This document shows positions 35,001-46,750 of a stretch of DNA of 64,000 nucleotides, piece after piece. The stretch's first letter is position 1. Every line of letters begins with the position of its first letter. Both the position numbers and the translations under genes were made by a program. Under the pieces are notes generated by a model, which made no database searches, had not been told where the DNA came from, and saw only the letters and a list, made by a program, of their open reading frames with translations. Origin of the DNA: Guyanagaster necrorhizus (taxonomy: Eukaryota > Basidiomycota > Agaricomycetes > Agaricales > Physalacriaceae); contig NW_025064881.1 of the NCBI RefSeq assembly GCF_019112545.1, positions 2,082,591-2,146,590 of the forward strand, read 5' to 3'.

Positions 35001-36942
35001 GTGCGCGAGTAGCCTCGTTCGATGACATATTGGAGAGCTGATGGAACTGGAGCGAGCTATAACGGCTCTCTGCCTCGTTCAGATCTGCTTGAGCAGTTGC
35101 GAGATCTTTTGTTAGGTTAGCCACTTGCACAGCAAGGGAGTCGCGTTCATATTCCACCGCTTCGAACGTAGCCGATACCTCGCTGAGATGAGAGTCGAGC
35201 CGGTCCAGAGAATCCTTTGTTTCTTCGTGCGCAGCCTTAACTTCCTCCAATTCCTTCATCCATGCTGTTTCGCTAGACTCGAATTGCCTCTCCAGCTCAT
35301 CACGATGAAGTGTTATGTCATCCAGAGTCTGTGTTGCAATGGCGAGCTCGACCTCGACGTTTTTCAGCTCCTCCCGGACCGCCTGCAAATCCGCATCCTT
35401 GGAGGCTAAATTCACCGTCCACATATCATCCTGCTCCCCCAAGTATCCTACAACGATGCTGAGGGCGCCTACGCGTAAGTTCATTCGTGCAATTTGTTCA
35501 TGGTGCTTGGATGCATCGACCACGGTCCGGGCTTCAGATTCCCTCTTGGCCTCAAGGGCCTCCGCAGTAAATCTGCTCTCTGTTTCCAAGAAACGAAGTT
35601 TTCGGCGGAGATCATCCCGCTCATTTCGCAAGCGATTGACAGCCGAAAGCAGGCGCTCGATATCTTCTGCTGTTTGGTATGTGGACACCGAAAACCGTTC
35701 GTCAGATTCTTCTGACGCTGCGATATGGGCTTGAAGATCAGACACTTCCCTATTTTTAAATCAGCGCTGCATGCGATGCCGATACTTCTCGATGAACGAA
35801 CCTTTTCAGAGCATCAACATGTGCTTCCTTGACACGGACAGTCTGTTCAAGGAACGCCACCCTCTCTCGAGTTTCTTCCAGCTCATCCAGAGCTTCCTCT
35901 TTTTCCTGCACGAGTTGCACCTGTCGGCTTGTGCACTCAAAGGCCTTCTGTATTTCTCCCTGGAGTCGATGCTCAGCGGTCTTCAACTTTTCGGCCAGCA
36001 CCTTTGCGTCTTCGGCATCCCCTAGCAAGAGTTCCAAAGCACCAATCTTGGGGCCGTCTTCGTCAATACGCCTCAGTAAGTCTTCTCTCTCGCTGCCGCC
36101 ACTCGGGCCACCGCGCAAGAAGGCTAACTCCTCTCTCTCCTCTAACAAGACTTGCATTTTGTCTAGTTGTTTCTGCACAGCTCTCTCCATGGCAATCTTC
36201 TCGTTTTCGGCCTTCATCGCTTCATTTCCAACTTTCTGGCTCAACACCCGAACCTCACCTTCCTTAGCAGCGAGAGCCACCTTCACATCGGCGAGCTCTA
36301 TTTCCAGCGTATATATCTTCAGGTTCGAAAGCGATGATGACCGACCACGATGAAGAGAACGCTGTCGAGCGGGTGATACTGGTGTCGAACTCAGCTCCCT
36401 TAAACTGGCTTCGAGCTCCTTGATGCGCGCTTCCAGAGTGTTTTTCTCCTTCTCTATCTTCGTAGTACGTATAACGTGTCCATCGAATTGACGTGAAATG
36501 TGTTCGAGGTTGGATAGCAATTCTTTGTTCTCGAGTTCCTTCGCCTTGATCTGTTCGTTTGCTGCAAGAAGCGAGCTAGCTACGTTTTGCGAGGCCAGTT
36601 TTTCGTTGCGTAAGTCGTCATTGCACCGCGAAAGGTCAGCTTCAAGTCGTAAAGCCCGGTCAGTTTCTGTGCTTAGCTGCTGAGGTGATTAGCCCGCTTC
36701 ATGTCGGACACTGTAGCCACGCACTTTGAATAATGCACTATGCAGCGACGCCCTTATCTCATCTAACTCCTCGGTTTGTTTTAATAGCTGTGTCTGTTGA
36801 GCGGCAATGTGACTATCTAGAGAGCAAAATGTGTTACTGAGCTCCCCAACATCAAGGATGACATACCTTTGCTTGCCAGCTTATTGCAATAGGTCTGTAT
36901 TTCCTCCGATACATCATCGGCACCAATGTTCCAGTGGGACAT
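32055..36942 (-). CDS. Very long coiled-coil protein
   Basis: The start at 36942 gives MSHWNIGADDVSEEIQTYCN. Few introns follow, and the protein is about 1500 aa. From about residue 30 to 1150 it is almost continuous heptad-repeat coiled coil (for example ERLLSAVNRLRNERDDLRRK and LEKEVAAVRKQLSEVRSQVE). One hydrophobic stretch near 33370-33430 (DLYVFLSILGVVLILMLQLG) is likely intron read-through rather than a membrane helix, because an intron is expected there. The last 300 residues are disordered, basic and Ser/Pro-rich with SPKRSPKRRAITRPP, a plausible nuclear or microtubule-binding tail, and end LASQERC. The architecture resembles spindle-pole, golgin or kinetochore scaffolds. I do not recognise the family, so no function is assigned. 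Confidence 0.8.
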
Positions 36943-37516
36943 GCTTGGCGTGGTGGACGTTCGTCGACGTCACGGTAACGGTGGCAGACAAGTAAGTAAA
37001 CAAAGTTTGGACACGAACGCGTCCCCACGTGATCGTATTGTAAGTGGTCTCGGCTCAGGGATTCGGGGACCTTCATACGTACCTACATGATGCGCATCTC
37101 TCATACCTGACATGGGCTGGATACAAACGAAGCATACGTCTGGCCCCAATAAAAAAGAAAGACAACTCGAACGCCATGAACTTGCCGTTTCTTCTATCTC
37201 ATATCACATTGTCTTGACTTTCTTATGCTTCTTTATCGTTTTTTCGCATTAAGTACTTTATTACTTACGAATTACCGAGGTAGATCATTTTATGCTTATT
37301 TACCTGAGCTTAAAGTCATACATGTTCTTGGCAAGTGCCACTAAGGATTCGTGAATACTTAAGTTCTAACTATTACCACAAGTTTCATGTAAATCCCAAC
37401 ATGTATGTCACAACCTGAAGACTAAGTACATGACATGTACGCGGTGATGAGTCCTAATAATGAAGAGCAGTATACAATACATGCAATCTATCACGTACAA
37501 TTTCTTTCCGATTCCA
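36943..37516. other. Intergenic, AT-rich, no gene seen
   Basis: A 574-bp gap between the coiled-coil start and the DUF89 stop. The part near 37200-37400 is rich in A and T. It should contain the coiled-coil gene promoter. No supported coding or RNA feature was found. Confidence 0.5.
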
Positions 37517-39322
37517 CTAAGCAAAGCGGACTTTCTCCCCGGGACGACCTTCCGACAAGAGCACAACAGCCTGGTTGCAATTACGGGTGTGAGAAGAAGT
37601 TCCCAGGGGATGCAAAAGGACTCACATATTTTCCACTGATTTTCCAGCCTGGTTCGTCATTGTCTAGCTTCTCAGCGATATCGTCACCCTCAGCACCGAG
37701 ACCCACCACAACATCTGATTTGATCGTTCGAAGGCTAGCCACGCGAGGCGCTCCAGCAGCGCTTGCCATAGAACCGATAGCGACGTCAAAGGGTGTACTA
37801 GCAGGCGCGGCGCAGTCGTACGTCAACTTCCTGTGGTTCAAATCGCCCTTGAAAACGACTAAATCCGATCGCGAAAGATGAAGGAAGAGATCGGGAGCTT
37901 CGGAGTGAAGATCCCAGAAAGTGTACCCAGTGCACCAGAAGGGATGTTGTTCGTAAACCCATTTCCCTTCTTTCTCGTATCGCTGCAAAAGTGATTGATC
38001 AAAGGCAGGAGGAAGTCAATAATAGGACATACCTTCCAGCGCTGACCAAGCCTTCGAAGAGACTCCAGCTCTACATCAGATGCTTTCGGGAACAATTGGC
38101 CATAAACCATAGAATTGAGCAGCCAGTCCCAGTCTTTCCGTGTTACATCTGATACGAACCAGGGGTATCGTTTTCCGTGGAAGTGTATTCGCTTGGCTAA
38201 TCCACTTTGCAACAAAAAGTCGGCTGGAAAACTGTGAGTTTATGACGCCAGCCACGATAATAAGGTCCGACCGTAGACACAATCACAGTACAACTCGAAG
38301 CCGGCATTGTCAAGGACGAAGTCAAATCTACCTCCTGTATTGTCACGGGACTGCTTGACAACATCCCAGAGCTCGTTGAGGTGATTTCCGAGGATGTTCT
38401 TCTCGGTTGCCGCAAGATGGTCACCTCCTGTCGATTGTAACGCCTTAATCTGTTCTTCAGTCATATTGATGAGCAATGAAAGATCCGTAGAATTGCCCCA
38501 TAAGCAGACTTGAGTCAGCTCGAGGAACATATGACGCTCCGCTTCGAGCTTTTCAGCGGCCGTAAGACTCTCTGAGAGAGTGAAAGGTTCGGCGAAGCGC
38601 ATGGATAATTCGAAAACTGCTTCTGCGGAACGAGAAAAGGTATCACACTGTAATTCATTAGAAGTTGTTCAATACAGCCAGAAATAACATACCTTTTGTC
38701 TATAAAAGACATCATAATCGGACCAGAATTTACTGATGCTGAAACATTCGCGTAACCTCCGGTATTTATACGCTTCAGCGAACAGCCAAGGCGCATTCAT
38801 GAAGTCTTTGCCTGCAACGATGTATGTGAACACATGAACTTAGGAGGGTGACAACGACAGACCCTGGAAGTACTTCGCAATCTCCTTGTTCCAAAGAGCC
38901 ACATCGGCTTCGTTATCGTCTATAATAGGACGAAGCTTCTTGTTGCCACTGAGGTCAACCATGAGGGCTTCCATGCGTTCTATGCATTGAACGAGGTCGA
39001 TGATCTTTTCTTCGGAGGACTGTTCGTTAAGAGTGCGAATAGTGTCATCGATTGCCTTTCCAAGGATAGTCGGCAAACGAGCCTGCATGGTAGCATGAGC
39101 AAAAGAGTATTCATGATATCCACGGTAGGCGGGCCAGGGAGGATTGTTCGGGTCGACCTAGGACACGATAAGAACCCAGACATTAGCCATACGATAGTAG
39201 GTGCTTACGCGGGTGGGGGTTCTTGGCCAGGGGGCCTTGATGTCTTTCTTACTAGGCAGATGACCCAGCGAGAGGGTTACCCGTGAAGGCGCTGCCGAGG
39301 ACGAGGGGTTCGCGGTAGCCAT
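37517..39322 (-). CDS. DUF89/ARMT1-type metal-dependent phosphatase
   Basis: Multi-exon, about 480 aa, starting MATANPSSSAAPSRVTLSLG at 39322. Family landmarks are PPWPAYRGYHEYSFAHATMQ and RLPTILGKAIDDTIRTLNEQ in the helical N-domain, then RFDFVLDNAGFELYCD, where Asp-Asn form the metal site, then PWFVSDVTRKDWDWLLNSMV, DLFLHLSRSDLVVFKGDLNH and RKLTYDC. The final exon encodes AVVLLSEGRPGEKVRFA. DUF89 proteins are damage-control phosphatases that hydrolyse phosphorylated sugars or nucleotides such as fructose-1-phosphate; human ARMT1 was also reported as a glutamate methyltransferase, which is disputed. Cytosolic, judging from the lack of targeting signals. Confidence 0.9.
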
Positions 39323-40567
39323 GGTAAACGACAAGGACTATAAAAGCAGACCAGCTGTGAAAAGGAAGAGAAAGACGTTGAATGACGATACAGAGGATAC
39401 AGCAAAGCCGTGCGTACTATATACAAAAACCGTCGATGCAGCCGGATGATGGTGATGTATTGCTGTGGAGACGACAAGCGGCGTCGTGCAGATGAGGGTA
39501 GCGAGGCGAGATGGGGGTAGTATGGAAGAGACAGGCAGGATGGCGTATTGTTTTGCTTTATAGTCGTCGTCTGCCTTCCGAGTTGGACGAAACTGTCAAC
39601 TTTCCGAACGCGTTTGAATCTTTTCGCTCATCCCTGACGTCACTGATTCCCACGCGGCGCTCTTGAGCCTAATTTGGACCACTGTATCGGCTTGTCGGCT
39701 TCGGATCTCATCTCATCTCGTCATTACACGGCACCGTGCCTGAAGGCACGCCGGACTCAAGGATACAGGTAACTGCACTACGAAACCTGATCTTCATTAC
39801 CCTCTGGTCAACCGCCAAAGACTGAGAAACCCAGGCTGCTGTAGAACTTGAAGACGGGAAACTCAAAATCGTTCTGGTAATAGTCGCTTCTTTTCCTTCT
39901 GGGGCTCACGGCCTATGTAGTATTAAGTTTAAGCATTAAGGAGAAGGTTATCGGATGCCCTTTCTCTTCCTACTTATCGTGGCTATAACGATGTCATCTT
40001 GGTTGATGTTTCCTCAACAATCCATCAAACGTTCCTCATTTTCTTCCGTTTCTAGCGTCGTAAAAATGTAATGGATAAATTTCAATTCTGAAGTGGAATT
40101 CATATAGTTCCTCCGTGTCCGTCCCTTCATCTTTATCAATGTTGTACTCGGACACCGTTTTAAATATGGCACACTTCATTCATTTTCTGCGTGGATCACT
40201 AGCATCTTCATTCCTTAGAGCCAAATGCTGCTGATTAAACGTCTGCAAGGTCTCAGAACAGCTCCTGTAACGAACTTTAACCTAGCTGCGGTGCGACGCG
40301 GCTTCCTTTCTGTACGTGTTTGACAGTACTATTTTGATCTTATCTCTCTTTCATTGTGGCTATCTCCACAATCCCCCTCCGCGAACTGCCTCGTAACATA
40401 AACAACCATACTTACTGGCATATATTTCGGCCATTTATATCATTTCAGGACTTCATGCACCTGTAACAATTTACGTTGAAAACCCATGGAATTGACTTAA
40501 TCACGTCCTCCTCCCAAGTTCTAGTTGAACAGGTGATTGGGTTTGTGTTTGAAATTTGACTGGTCTT

Positions 40568-41101
40568 CACTGCAGAGGCTGGTGCGTTTTTGATAGCTTA
40601 AAATGGACCTTAAAAGGTTTTAATTTCCGCATCAGTTTTTACGTCCTTGTTTTAAGCGCTGTGAAACAAAAAGGTACATCAATTCCATTAGGGGAATTAG
40701 GGGAATTCAAACTTGCTGATTTCACGTTGATTTCATGTTGATTTCGCATTGATTTCACCTCTGATTTTACTTTGACAACCTCGGTTTTTGTCATCGGGGA
40801 CTTAAATTTGACGAGGCCCGAGCAGATGCCAAATCAAAATTCCGCTCGTCGGTGCATTTGCCGAACTTAACAAAAATCACGAAATCCGATTTCACTTTAC
40901 ATCTTTTTTCTCCCGTTTTATTTTATCGACATCAAAATATCGAAATCATCACGAAATCAGCAGGTTTGAATTGTTGCATAGGGGAAAAGTTTTTCATACC
41001 GTTTTACTGACGGCCTTTTCAGGACCGAGAAAGGCTTTGCTAAACCAAAACCTTTTAAGGTTTTGTTTTTTACTACCTAACATGCACTGGCCTCTGCTGT
41101 G
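40568..41101. mobile_element. Fold-back / MITE-like element with long inverted arms
   Basis: About 534 bp whose left and right ends are imperfect reverse complements over roughly 155 nt each. Exact pieces: CAGAGG at 40573-40578 against CCTCTG at 41091-41096; the 15-mer at 40607-40621 against 41047-41061; and 19 of 20 bases at 40704-40723 against 40953-40972. The pieces are collinear and similarly spaced on both sides. There is no long reading frame inside, so it is non-autonomous. CAGAG termini recall hAT-type inverted repeats, but I could not find a matching target-site duplication, so the superfamily is open. Confidence 0.7.
40711..40770 (+). repeat. Short tandem TTGATTTC-type repeat inside the fold-back element
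   Basis: Five imperfect copies of a unit of about 10-11 bases built on TGATTTCACGT follow one another. A related TGATTTCGT pattern appears in reverse orientation in the right arm near 40940-40960. Subterminal repeats like these are common binding sites for transposases in non-autonomous elements. Confidence 0.6.
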
Positions 41102-42548
41102 CTTTGGATTGAGTGATATGAAGGTCTCATTCAGTGTGCACCTAGCTTTCTGATCGGACAGAACTTTCGAGCTTTCCCATGGCGTAGGATATAAGTATCA
41201 AGAGGAAAATGTAGTGAGTACCGTTCGTACTTACATTTCGGTAACGATGGATATTTATCGGCAGTACTGTTTGTCACAGACTAGCCATACCAGGAACCAT
41301 GGGAAGAAAACCATGCTGCGAGTGAGCACAAGTGTGGGGAACCTGCGAGGCATCGGCTACAGCCTGTATGCTCGCCATGCGACAGGTATATAGAAACTCT
41401 CTGCCCGGCAGGTCTTGACTTCTAACCCTATGGTTCTGCGCCTGCTTTAACGATATATGATTGCAACTTTATATCAACGTCGTGCTAAATTATCGTGTGG
41501 TTACCACTACTAATGCTCACCATTTTGAATAAGTTAACATCTGATGAAACGGATTTAGGGGCGGGTAGACCACGCAAAGCTTACGTGGTCTTCTGATGGA
41601 TCTGATGGTCCTGAATTCTGGCTGTTACCATGCACCACCCAATTCGGAAGATTAGTCGAAAACCATTGGGCGTGTAAGTGCTTGTCGTTTCAAATTTCAG
41701 CATCCAGAGACTTGCACCCATCGTACGTGTGTATTTTGCTGTCTTGGATTCAGAGTCACGGTGAGCACCACTGGTAGTTGCCATCGTTGCGCCCCATTAA
41801 ATGTCATCTATGATGCCGTAGATAGAAAGTGTAGGCAAGCTTTCAATGGCTGGCTCTAGCACAAGGGTGAAACTGCGTTCACATTCTCATTCGTGACACA
41901 GGTATATAATACACCGTTTAATGGATTCGAACTGGCTGATCTCTGTTTAATATAGCGGCCGATTAACAGATTCACTCATGCACCAACTTCTATCAGTCGT
42001 CAAACATTATTGATCTGTAGAATACGCCTCGCAGAAGTGTGTCTGCTTCTCGACCAAATTAAAGCTCATCTAAAAAATCGAATTAGCTATGCTCGCACGC
42101 GTGCATACACAGAATCGTAGGCCTGTCAATGCCTCCATTTTTACAAACATTTCATGGTCTTGTTCTATTCTTGCTATCGCTATCTATCTGCCTGGTTCTC
42201 GTATCACGGTACTGAAGAAGCTGATTCAATTCGTGAACTTCTACATGCAGTGACGCGCACCATTATGGCGTTGAAACAGCTAACAATAGATTACGTGCTA
42301 AAGCTGATGTGACTTCACATATCTAACACTCCTTTGGCTGCATGGAAAAGGTGCCGATCCATTGATATGGCACCTGCTCGTAAAAGAAACAGCACAGATG
42401 GTGCAACCGTACCTTAGTTCAAATCGTATGGTGCATCTCTTCTTCCGAGTATCGCTTATCTACACATCAAGTATAAAGTCTACGGTCTTATAGTTGGAAC
42501 TGCACCCTTGCAGTGACTTATTCTCTTGGGTTCTCTCCTCGTTTGAAG

Positions 42549-44304
42549 ATGCTTTCCGCCTTCTTCGTGCTCTCTTCGCTCATCGTTGCTGCATATTCAA
42601 GCCCCGTCGTCATTCCTCGAAGCCCAGTGTCCCTTCCCATTGCGAAGAAATTCAACTTCAATGGGACGCGTACCATCGTGGAACGAGATCGGGCTCGAGT
42701 GGCTGCACTTCGATCCCGTGCAGATGGTGCAAGGAATGTCACCAGACGTGCTGTCGTTAATGAGGACGTAGACAACGTTGCCGTTGTCTACTCCGCTTCG
42801 ATTGGCGTTGGTAGCCCTGCAACAACTTGTACGCCTTTCCCCATTATCACTAACTCAATGGTGTGCTGACCGTACACAACTAGACGAGTTGATCATCGAC
42901 ACCGGCAGTTCAAATACCTGGGTTGGTGCAGGGACCAGGTACGTCCAGACGTCCACTAGCACAGAGACCTCCAATCGAGTTGTAAGTGGTCTCATTGTCA
43001 TTTTCTTCAATTTCTGATGGTATCCACGCAGTCTGTTACCTATGGTTCTGGATCATTCTCTGGTGATTGATATTAGCTACACGCATGTTATCTCTGTTAA
43101 CCATATGTTTTCTCCAGGGAGGGAATACATCGACCAAGTTACTATCACCTCAGACTTAGTCATTAAATCGCAGTCAATTGGCGTGGCTTCCACTTCCTCT
43201 GGGTATGAGTCTTTGATCTTGTCACCCACAAGGACCTACTGATCCTATTATAGCTTTTCTGGCTTTGACGGTATCCTTGGGTAAGTAGTGGACCGGACAT
43301 TGCACCCCGATCCATTTGAATAATTCGAAATTGATAGAATCGGGCCCGTTGACCTCACCGAGGGTAAGTTATTCAAATTGTCCCTGTGCTCTTGTCTAAG
43401 TTTGCTTTAGGCACCTTGTCTCCGGCTACCACTACACTCATTCCCACCGTCACCGATAACCTCTATAGTCAGGGATCGATCACAAACGATGAAATTGGTG
43501 TGTATTTTGCGCCTACGACACAAGAAGAGGTCGTCAACGGGGAGCTTTCCTGGGGTTTGTATTCGAGGCTCTGCACATCGTTTCTGTGATATACTGATTT
43601 CGATTTTATTGTAGGTGGTTCGGATAGCTCCAAAATAAGTGGCACTATAGGCTATGCGTACGTTCTTTATCTCCGGTGGGATTTTTGACCTCATTGTGGA
43701 TCATCAACAGCCCACTTACAACCACCTACCCGGCAAGTGTATACTGGGGTATTGATGAGTCCATCACCTATGGGACCTCGACGACCATCTTGTCTTCCAC
43801 TGCTGGTATTGTCGATACTGGTAAGTGTTCTTCAAATTCGAGTTTCTGCATTCTGACTGAGTTGAACGTAGGGACGACCCTCGTCTACATTGCTTCTGAT
43901 GCGTTTGCGAAGTACAAGACGGCCACCGGTGCCACCCTGGATAGCAGCACCGGTCTTCTTCGTATCACCTCATCTCAGTACTCCAGCCTTTCCAGTCTGT
44001 TCTTCAACATCAACGGCGTAAGTCTTAACCCATGTTTTTGTAAATTGCGGCCGAATTTGCTCTCAGGTATCATATGAGCTCACACCCAACGCTCAAATAT
44101 GGCCTCGTTCGCTGAACACGGACATTGGAGGTAGTTCCAGCGCCATCTATCTGATCGTTAACGACCTTGGCACGAATTCCGGTGAAGGCCTTGATTTCAT
44201 CAATGGCTACACTTTCTTGGAGCGCTACTACACGATTTTCGATACGGCAAACTCGAGGATCGGGTTTGCTGCGACGTCAAACACTGATGCTACTACGAAT
44301 TAGT
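42549..44304 (+). CDS. Secreted pepsin-like aspartic protease (A1, polyporopepsin-like)
   Basis: About 400 aa in roughly nine exons. MLSAFFVLSSLIVAAYSSPV is a signal peptide, followed by a propeptide with basic residues (NVTRRAVVNEDVDN). The first catalytic motif is ELIIDTGSSNTWVGA, formed across an intron; a TYGSGSF flap segment and the FSGFDGILG/IGP motif follow; the second catalytic motif is GIVDTGTTLVYIASDAF. The end is FINGYTFLERYYTIFDTANS followed by RIGFAA, the normal family C-terminus. Family members are extracellular acid endopeptidases. Both catalytic Asp residues are present and no frameshift is visible, so it is probably active. It lies beside the gene-poor, element-containing interval. 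Confidence 0.92.
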
Positions 44305-44800
44305 TGTAGGAGAGGGGGGACTCGGAGTTCCTCAACATATTTTCAGGCAGCTATGATCCAAACTCAATAAACATTTGATTATTGTCGTATTTTTTTCGTT
44401 ATCACATTAGGTCATTCGAACCCGATTTTGTGTTGGTTGCGAGGCCTGAATACGATTTCGCGGTAGTATCTCGTGTGAAATATGAGTGAAATATTTCCCC
44501 GAGTTCAAGCTTGATTTCACACCGATTTTGTCTCGTCAGCCACTCACAAAGCATTCGTTACTTATGCCCCACAATAGAAGAACTGTACCGCCAATTGTAC
44601 TCACATAGCATATATACCATTGCACTTACAATGTATATTCACCCACTTCACCTGGTCATTCCGATATTTCGAGCATCGTAATTCCAATGTATTCATAGTG
44701 AGGGAAGAGTCCATACAAATGCGCAGATATACAGAGCGACAATTCAAACATTACAAGAAGATAGAGTTATCCGCTGATGCGGGTTACCTTGAAATTTCAG
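44305..44800. other. Intergenic between convergent genes
   Basis: A 496-bp gap between the stop codons of the protease and the E3 ligase. At about 44440-44540 the sequence is rich in TTGATTTCAC/CGATTTTG words resembling the arms of the element at 40568-41101, possibly a decayed fragment. No gene is supported. Confidence 0.4.
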
Positions 44801-46364
44801 TTAATCAAGATCATCCCATCCGCCGGGTACATGATTTCCACCTCGACTTGAGGTATTATTGCGTTGGTCTGGAGGCGCTAATGATGACGATGAATTGCCA
44901 CCTGTGGATGAGCGGTCAAAACGCATAGACGACCCAAATAGTGACTGTAAAAATCCAGAGGGATCGCCGCCTGGTGACCGCGATCGCGACGAAGGAGACC
45001 TGCGGTCATTGCCGCTGGTGTTTTGACTCGGACCGGGTTGTGAATGGTGTTCGGGTTGTGGGATCAACTGATGCCTGTATGAAGTGAGCGCTTTGTATAT
45101 CTCGGTTGCACGTGGCCACTTACCTGCATACGGGACAAGTTCCACTGGACTTTAGCCATGGCATTATACATGATTCATGGAAAGGGTGGGTGCAAGGTAG
45201 GGACACAACAACCTGCTCCTCAGGATCTTCTGTCTCAAGAGAAAACTGCTCTTTGCATACAGCACAGTCTTTCTGAAGAGTAGGGGCTTTCGCAATAGGT
45301 CAGCTCAGCTATGGCATTACAATTGAGGTGAACTTACACCCTATTTCCAAAACTTCTCTTGGGAGTTTCTCCATTATCGCCTCAGTGGCGGGCACAGGAT
45401 GATGTGCGTTGCTTTCCATCAGCTGTGTGATAATTTGGTCCAATGCTGTACATAAAATCAGAAGGTACACATTCAACTTGTTGACAAGTTCACCTTCTTG
45501 ATTGAAGACATAATCACCCATCCGACCGTTTTCTGCACCGAAACCGCGAGCAAAAATCTCATTCAGAGATCCCGTTGGCCCGCCAAGAAGAGTCATTAGA
45601 TACTGAGCCATGAGCGAACCGTTGATGCCGGGATCAAGGCGATCTGCACCAGGACCTCTACGATTGAACCTACATTTGCTTGTGTCAGCTAATGTACGTT
45701 TTGCACAAGCTACTCACTCTGACATGGTAGGTGGTCTACCGCCTAGTGTATTACTTCCCCCAAACGTGTAAGTCCTTACGCCATTGTCATTTCTTATCGA
45801 GAAAGTTACACTTGGAGCCTGACAGATGTTTGAAATATGAAGATACGCAACCTTGTGACACGACTCACAGAACCGGTTTCAGGGTGTCCACCCAAGGAGC
45901 CCCGATGCTCCCTTTCAAAGTTTCTTGAGGGAGATATGCCGAATAGACTTTGAAGCGCAGCTGGATCAAGTTGAGGTTTCATGTTCAGAAGTGAAGATAA
46001 AAATGAACGGACGAATATAAACATCTGAGCCCAAATCTTCAGTATCCAAAGGATGTCCAAAGCCTCGTGGGTCATCCGATGGATTGTCCATCTACGAATA
46101 CATCATGTGTGCTCAGGTGAATGGAAGATCAGGTTTGTTAAACCGATACCTTTTCGACGAAGGAACCATGACACGATGCACACGCCGGATCCGGAATCTT
46201 GTTTTCATCAAAGAAGTGTAATTGGAACAAGCATTCCATCTCTCACCATTAGGGGCCGGGTCTCTGCGCCGCACTAAACGTCGATTGTTCAGTCCATTGA
46301 GAACAACAGCTAAGATGATTCGACGTACTTCGTGGCAGTACCAAAGAGGCTCACGCTGCGACAT
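44801..46364 (-). CDS. RING E3 ubiquitin ligase, RNF115/RNF126 type
   Basis: Multi-exon. The start is MSQREPLWYCHE at 46364, joined to CGAETRPLM and IPDPACASCHGSFVEK, giving an N-terminal C-x2-C...C-x2-C zinc ribbon like RNF126. A disordered middle (SLFGISPSRNFEREHRGS) follows, then the conserved block GAENGRMGDYVFNQE and QIITQLMESNAHHPVPATE. The RING-H2 is seen as KDCAVCKEQFSLETEDPEEQ, then LPCTHPFHESC-like residues spliced to a CPVCRHQL segment. The C-tail is Ser/Arg/Gly-rich and ends VPGGWDDLD. RNF126-type ligases ubiquitinate mislocalised hydrophobic proteins delivered by the BAG6/SGTA route and other clients. The domain order, rather than the RING alone, supports this assignment. The short RING exons were joined by eye. 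Confidence 0.87.
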
Positions 46365-46750
46365 TATGAGAAAAGTTATTGCGTCCTCGGTCGTAAACTA
46401 TCAAGGATGAATGAAAAGCAACAATAATGACGATGGTAGGAGTTCAAGTCGGAATATTGGCGCCACAGCTTGATAAATATGTAATGTCACACATGTGTCA
46501 CGCGTCTCAATCGGACATAATTGGGCTTTTGCTTTTCTTCTTCTTTCCACCGTCTTCCATTCAACGACGACGACAGATTCTCCGTAAGTAAAATTTTTTC
46601 TTTTTTCTTTTCCTTGCGATGATTCTAGTTCCCTATTATACGAATGCTTTTGTTGCATATGAGATCATACATTGGGTTGACTGATCTTTGCTCTTTTTCC
46701 TCGTTGCTACGCACCAAGGTAATGAAGCTGACCGTCTCTGTTGCAGGTCG
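46365..46750. promoter_or_regulatory. Shared upstream region of the E3 ligase and ABC transporter
   Basis: The two genes diverge from this 386-bp region. Near 46578 a GTAAGTAAAA donor and, at 46741-46746, a TTGCAG acceptor just before the transporter ATG suggest a 5' UTR intron of the transporter. Confidence 0.45.

Larger units (their letters stand above)
39323..42548. other. 3.2-kb gene-poor interval
   Basis: This is the longest gene-free stretch of the window. Its left part holds the DUF89 promoter. It is AT-rich and has frequent stops in all frames. It contains a small GTGCC-TGAA-GGCAC hairpin near 39737-39750 and the fold-back element listed separately. The remaining 1.4 kb up to the protease start has no recognisable gene, tRNA or transposase. 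Confidence 0.55.

Noticed and set aside
35829..36353. Second long plus-strand frame antisense to the coiled-coil gene
   Set aside because: Same reason: shadow of the heptad-repeat coding strand, without splice or domain support.
40568..41101. hAT assignment of the fold-back element from its CAGAG-like ends
   Set aside because: No 8-bp target-site duplication was found at either candidate boundary, so the superfamily was left open.
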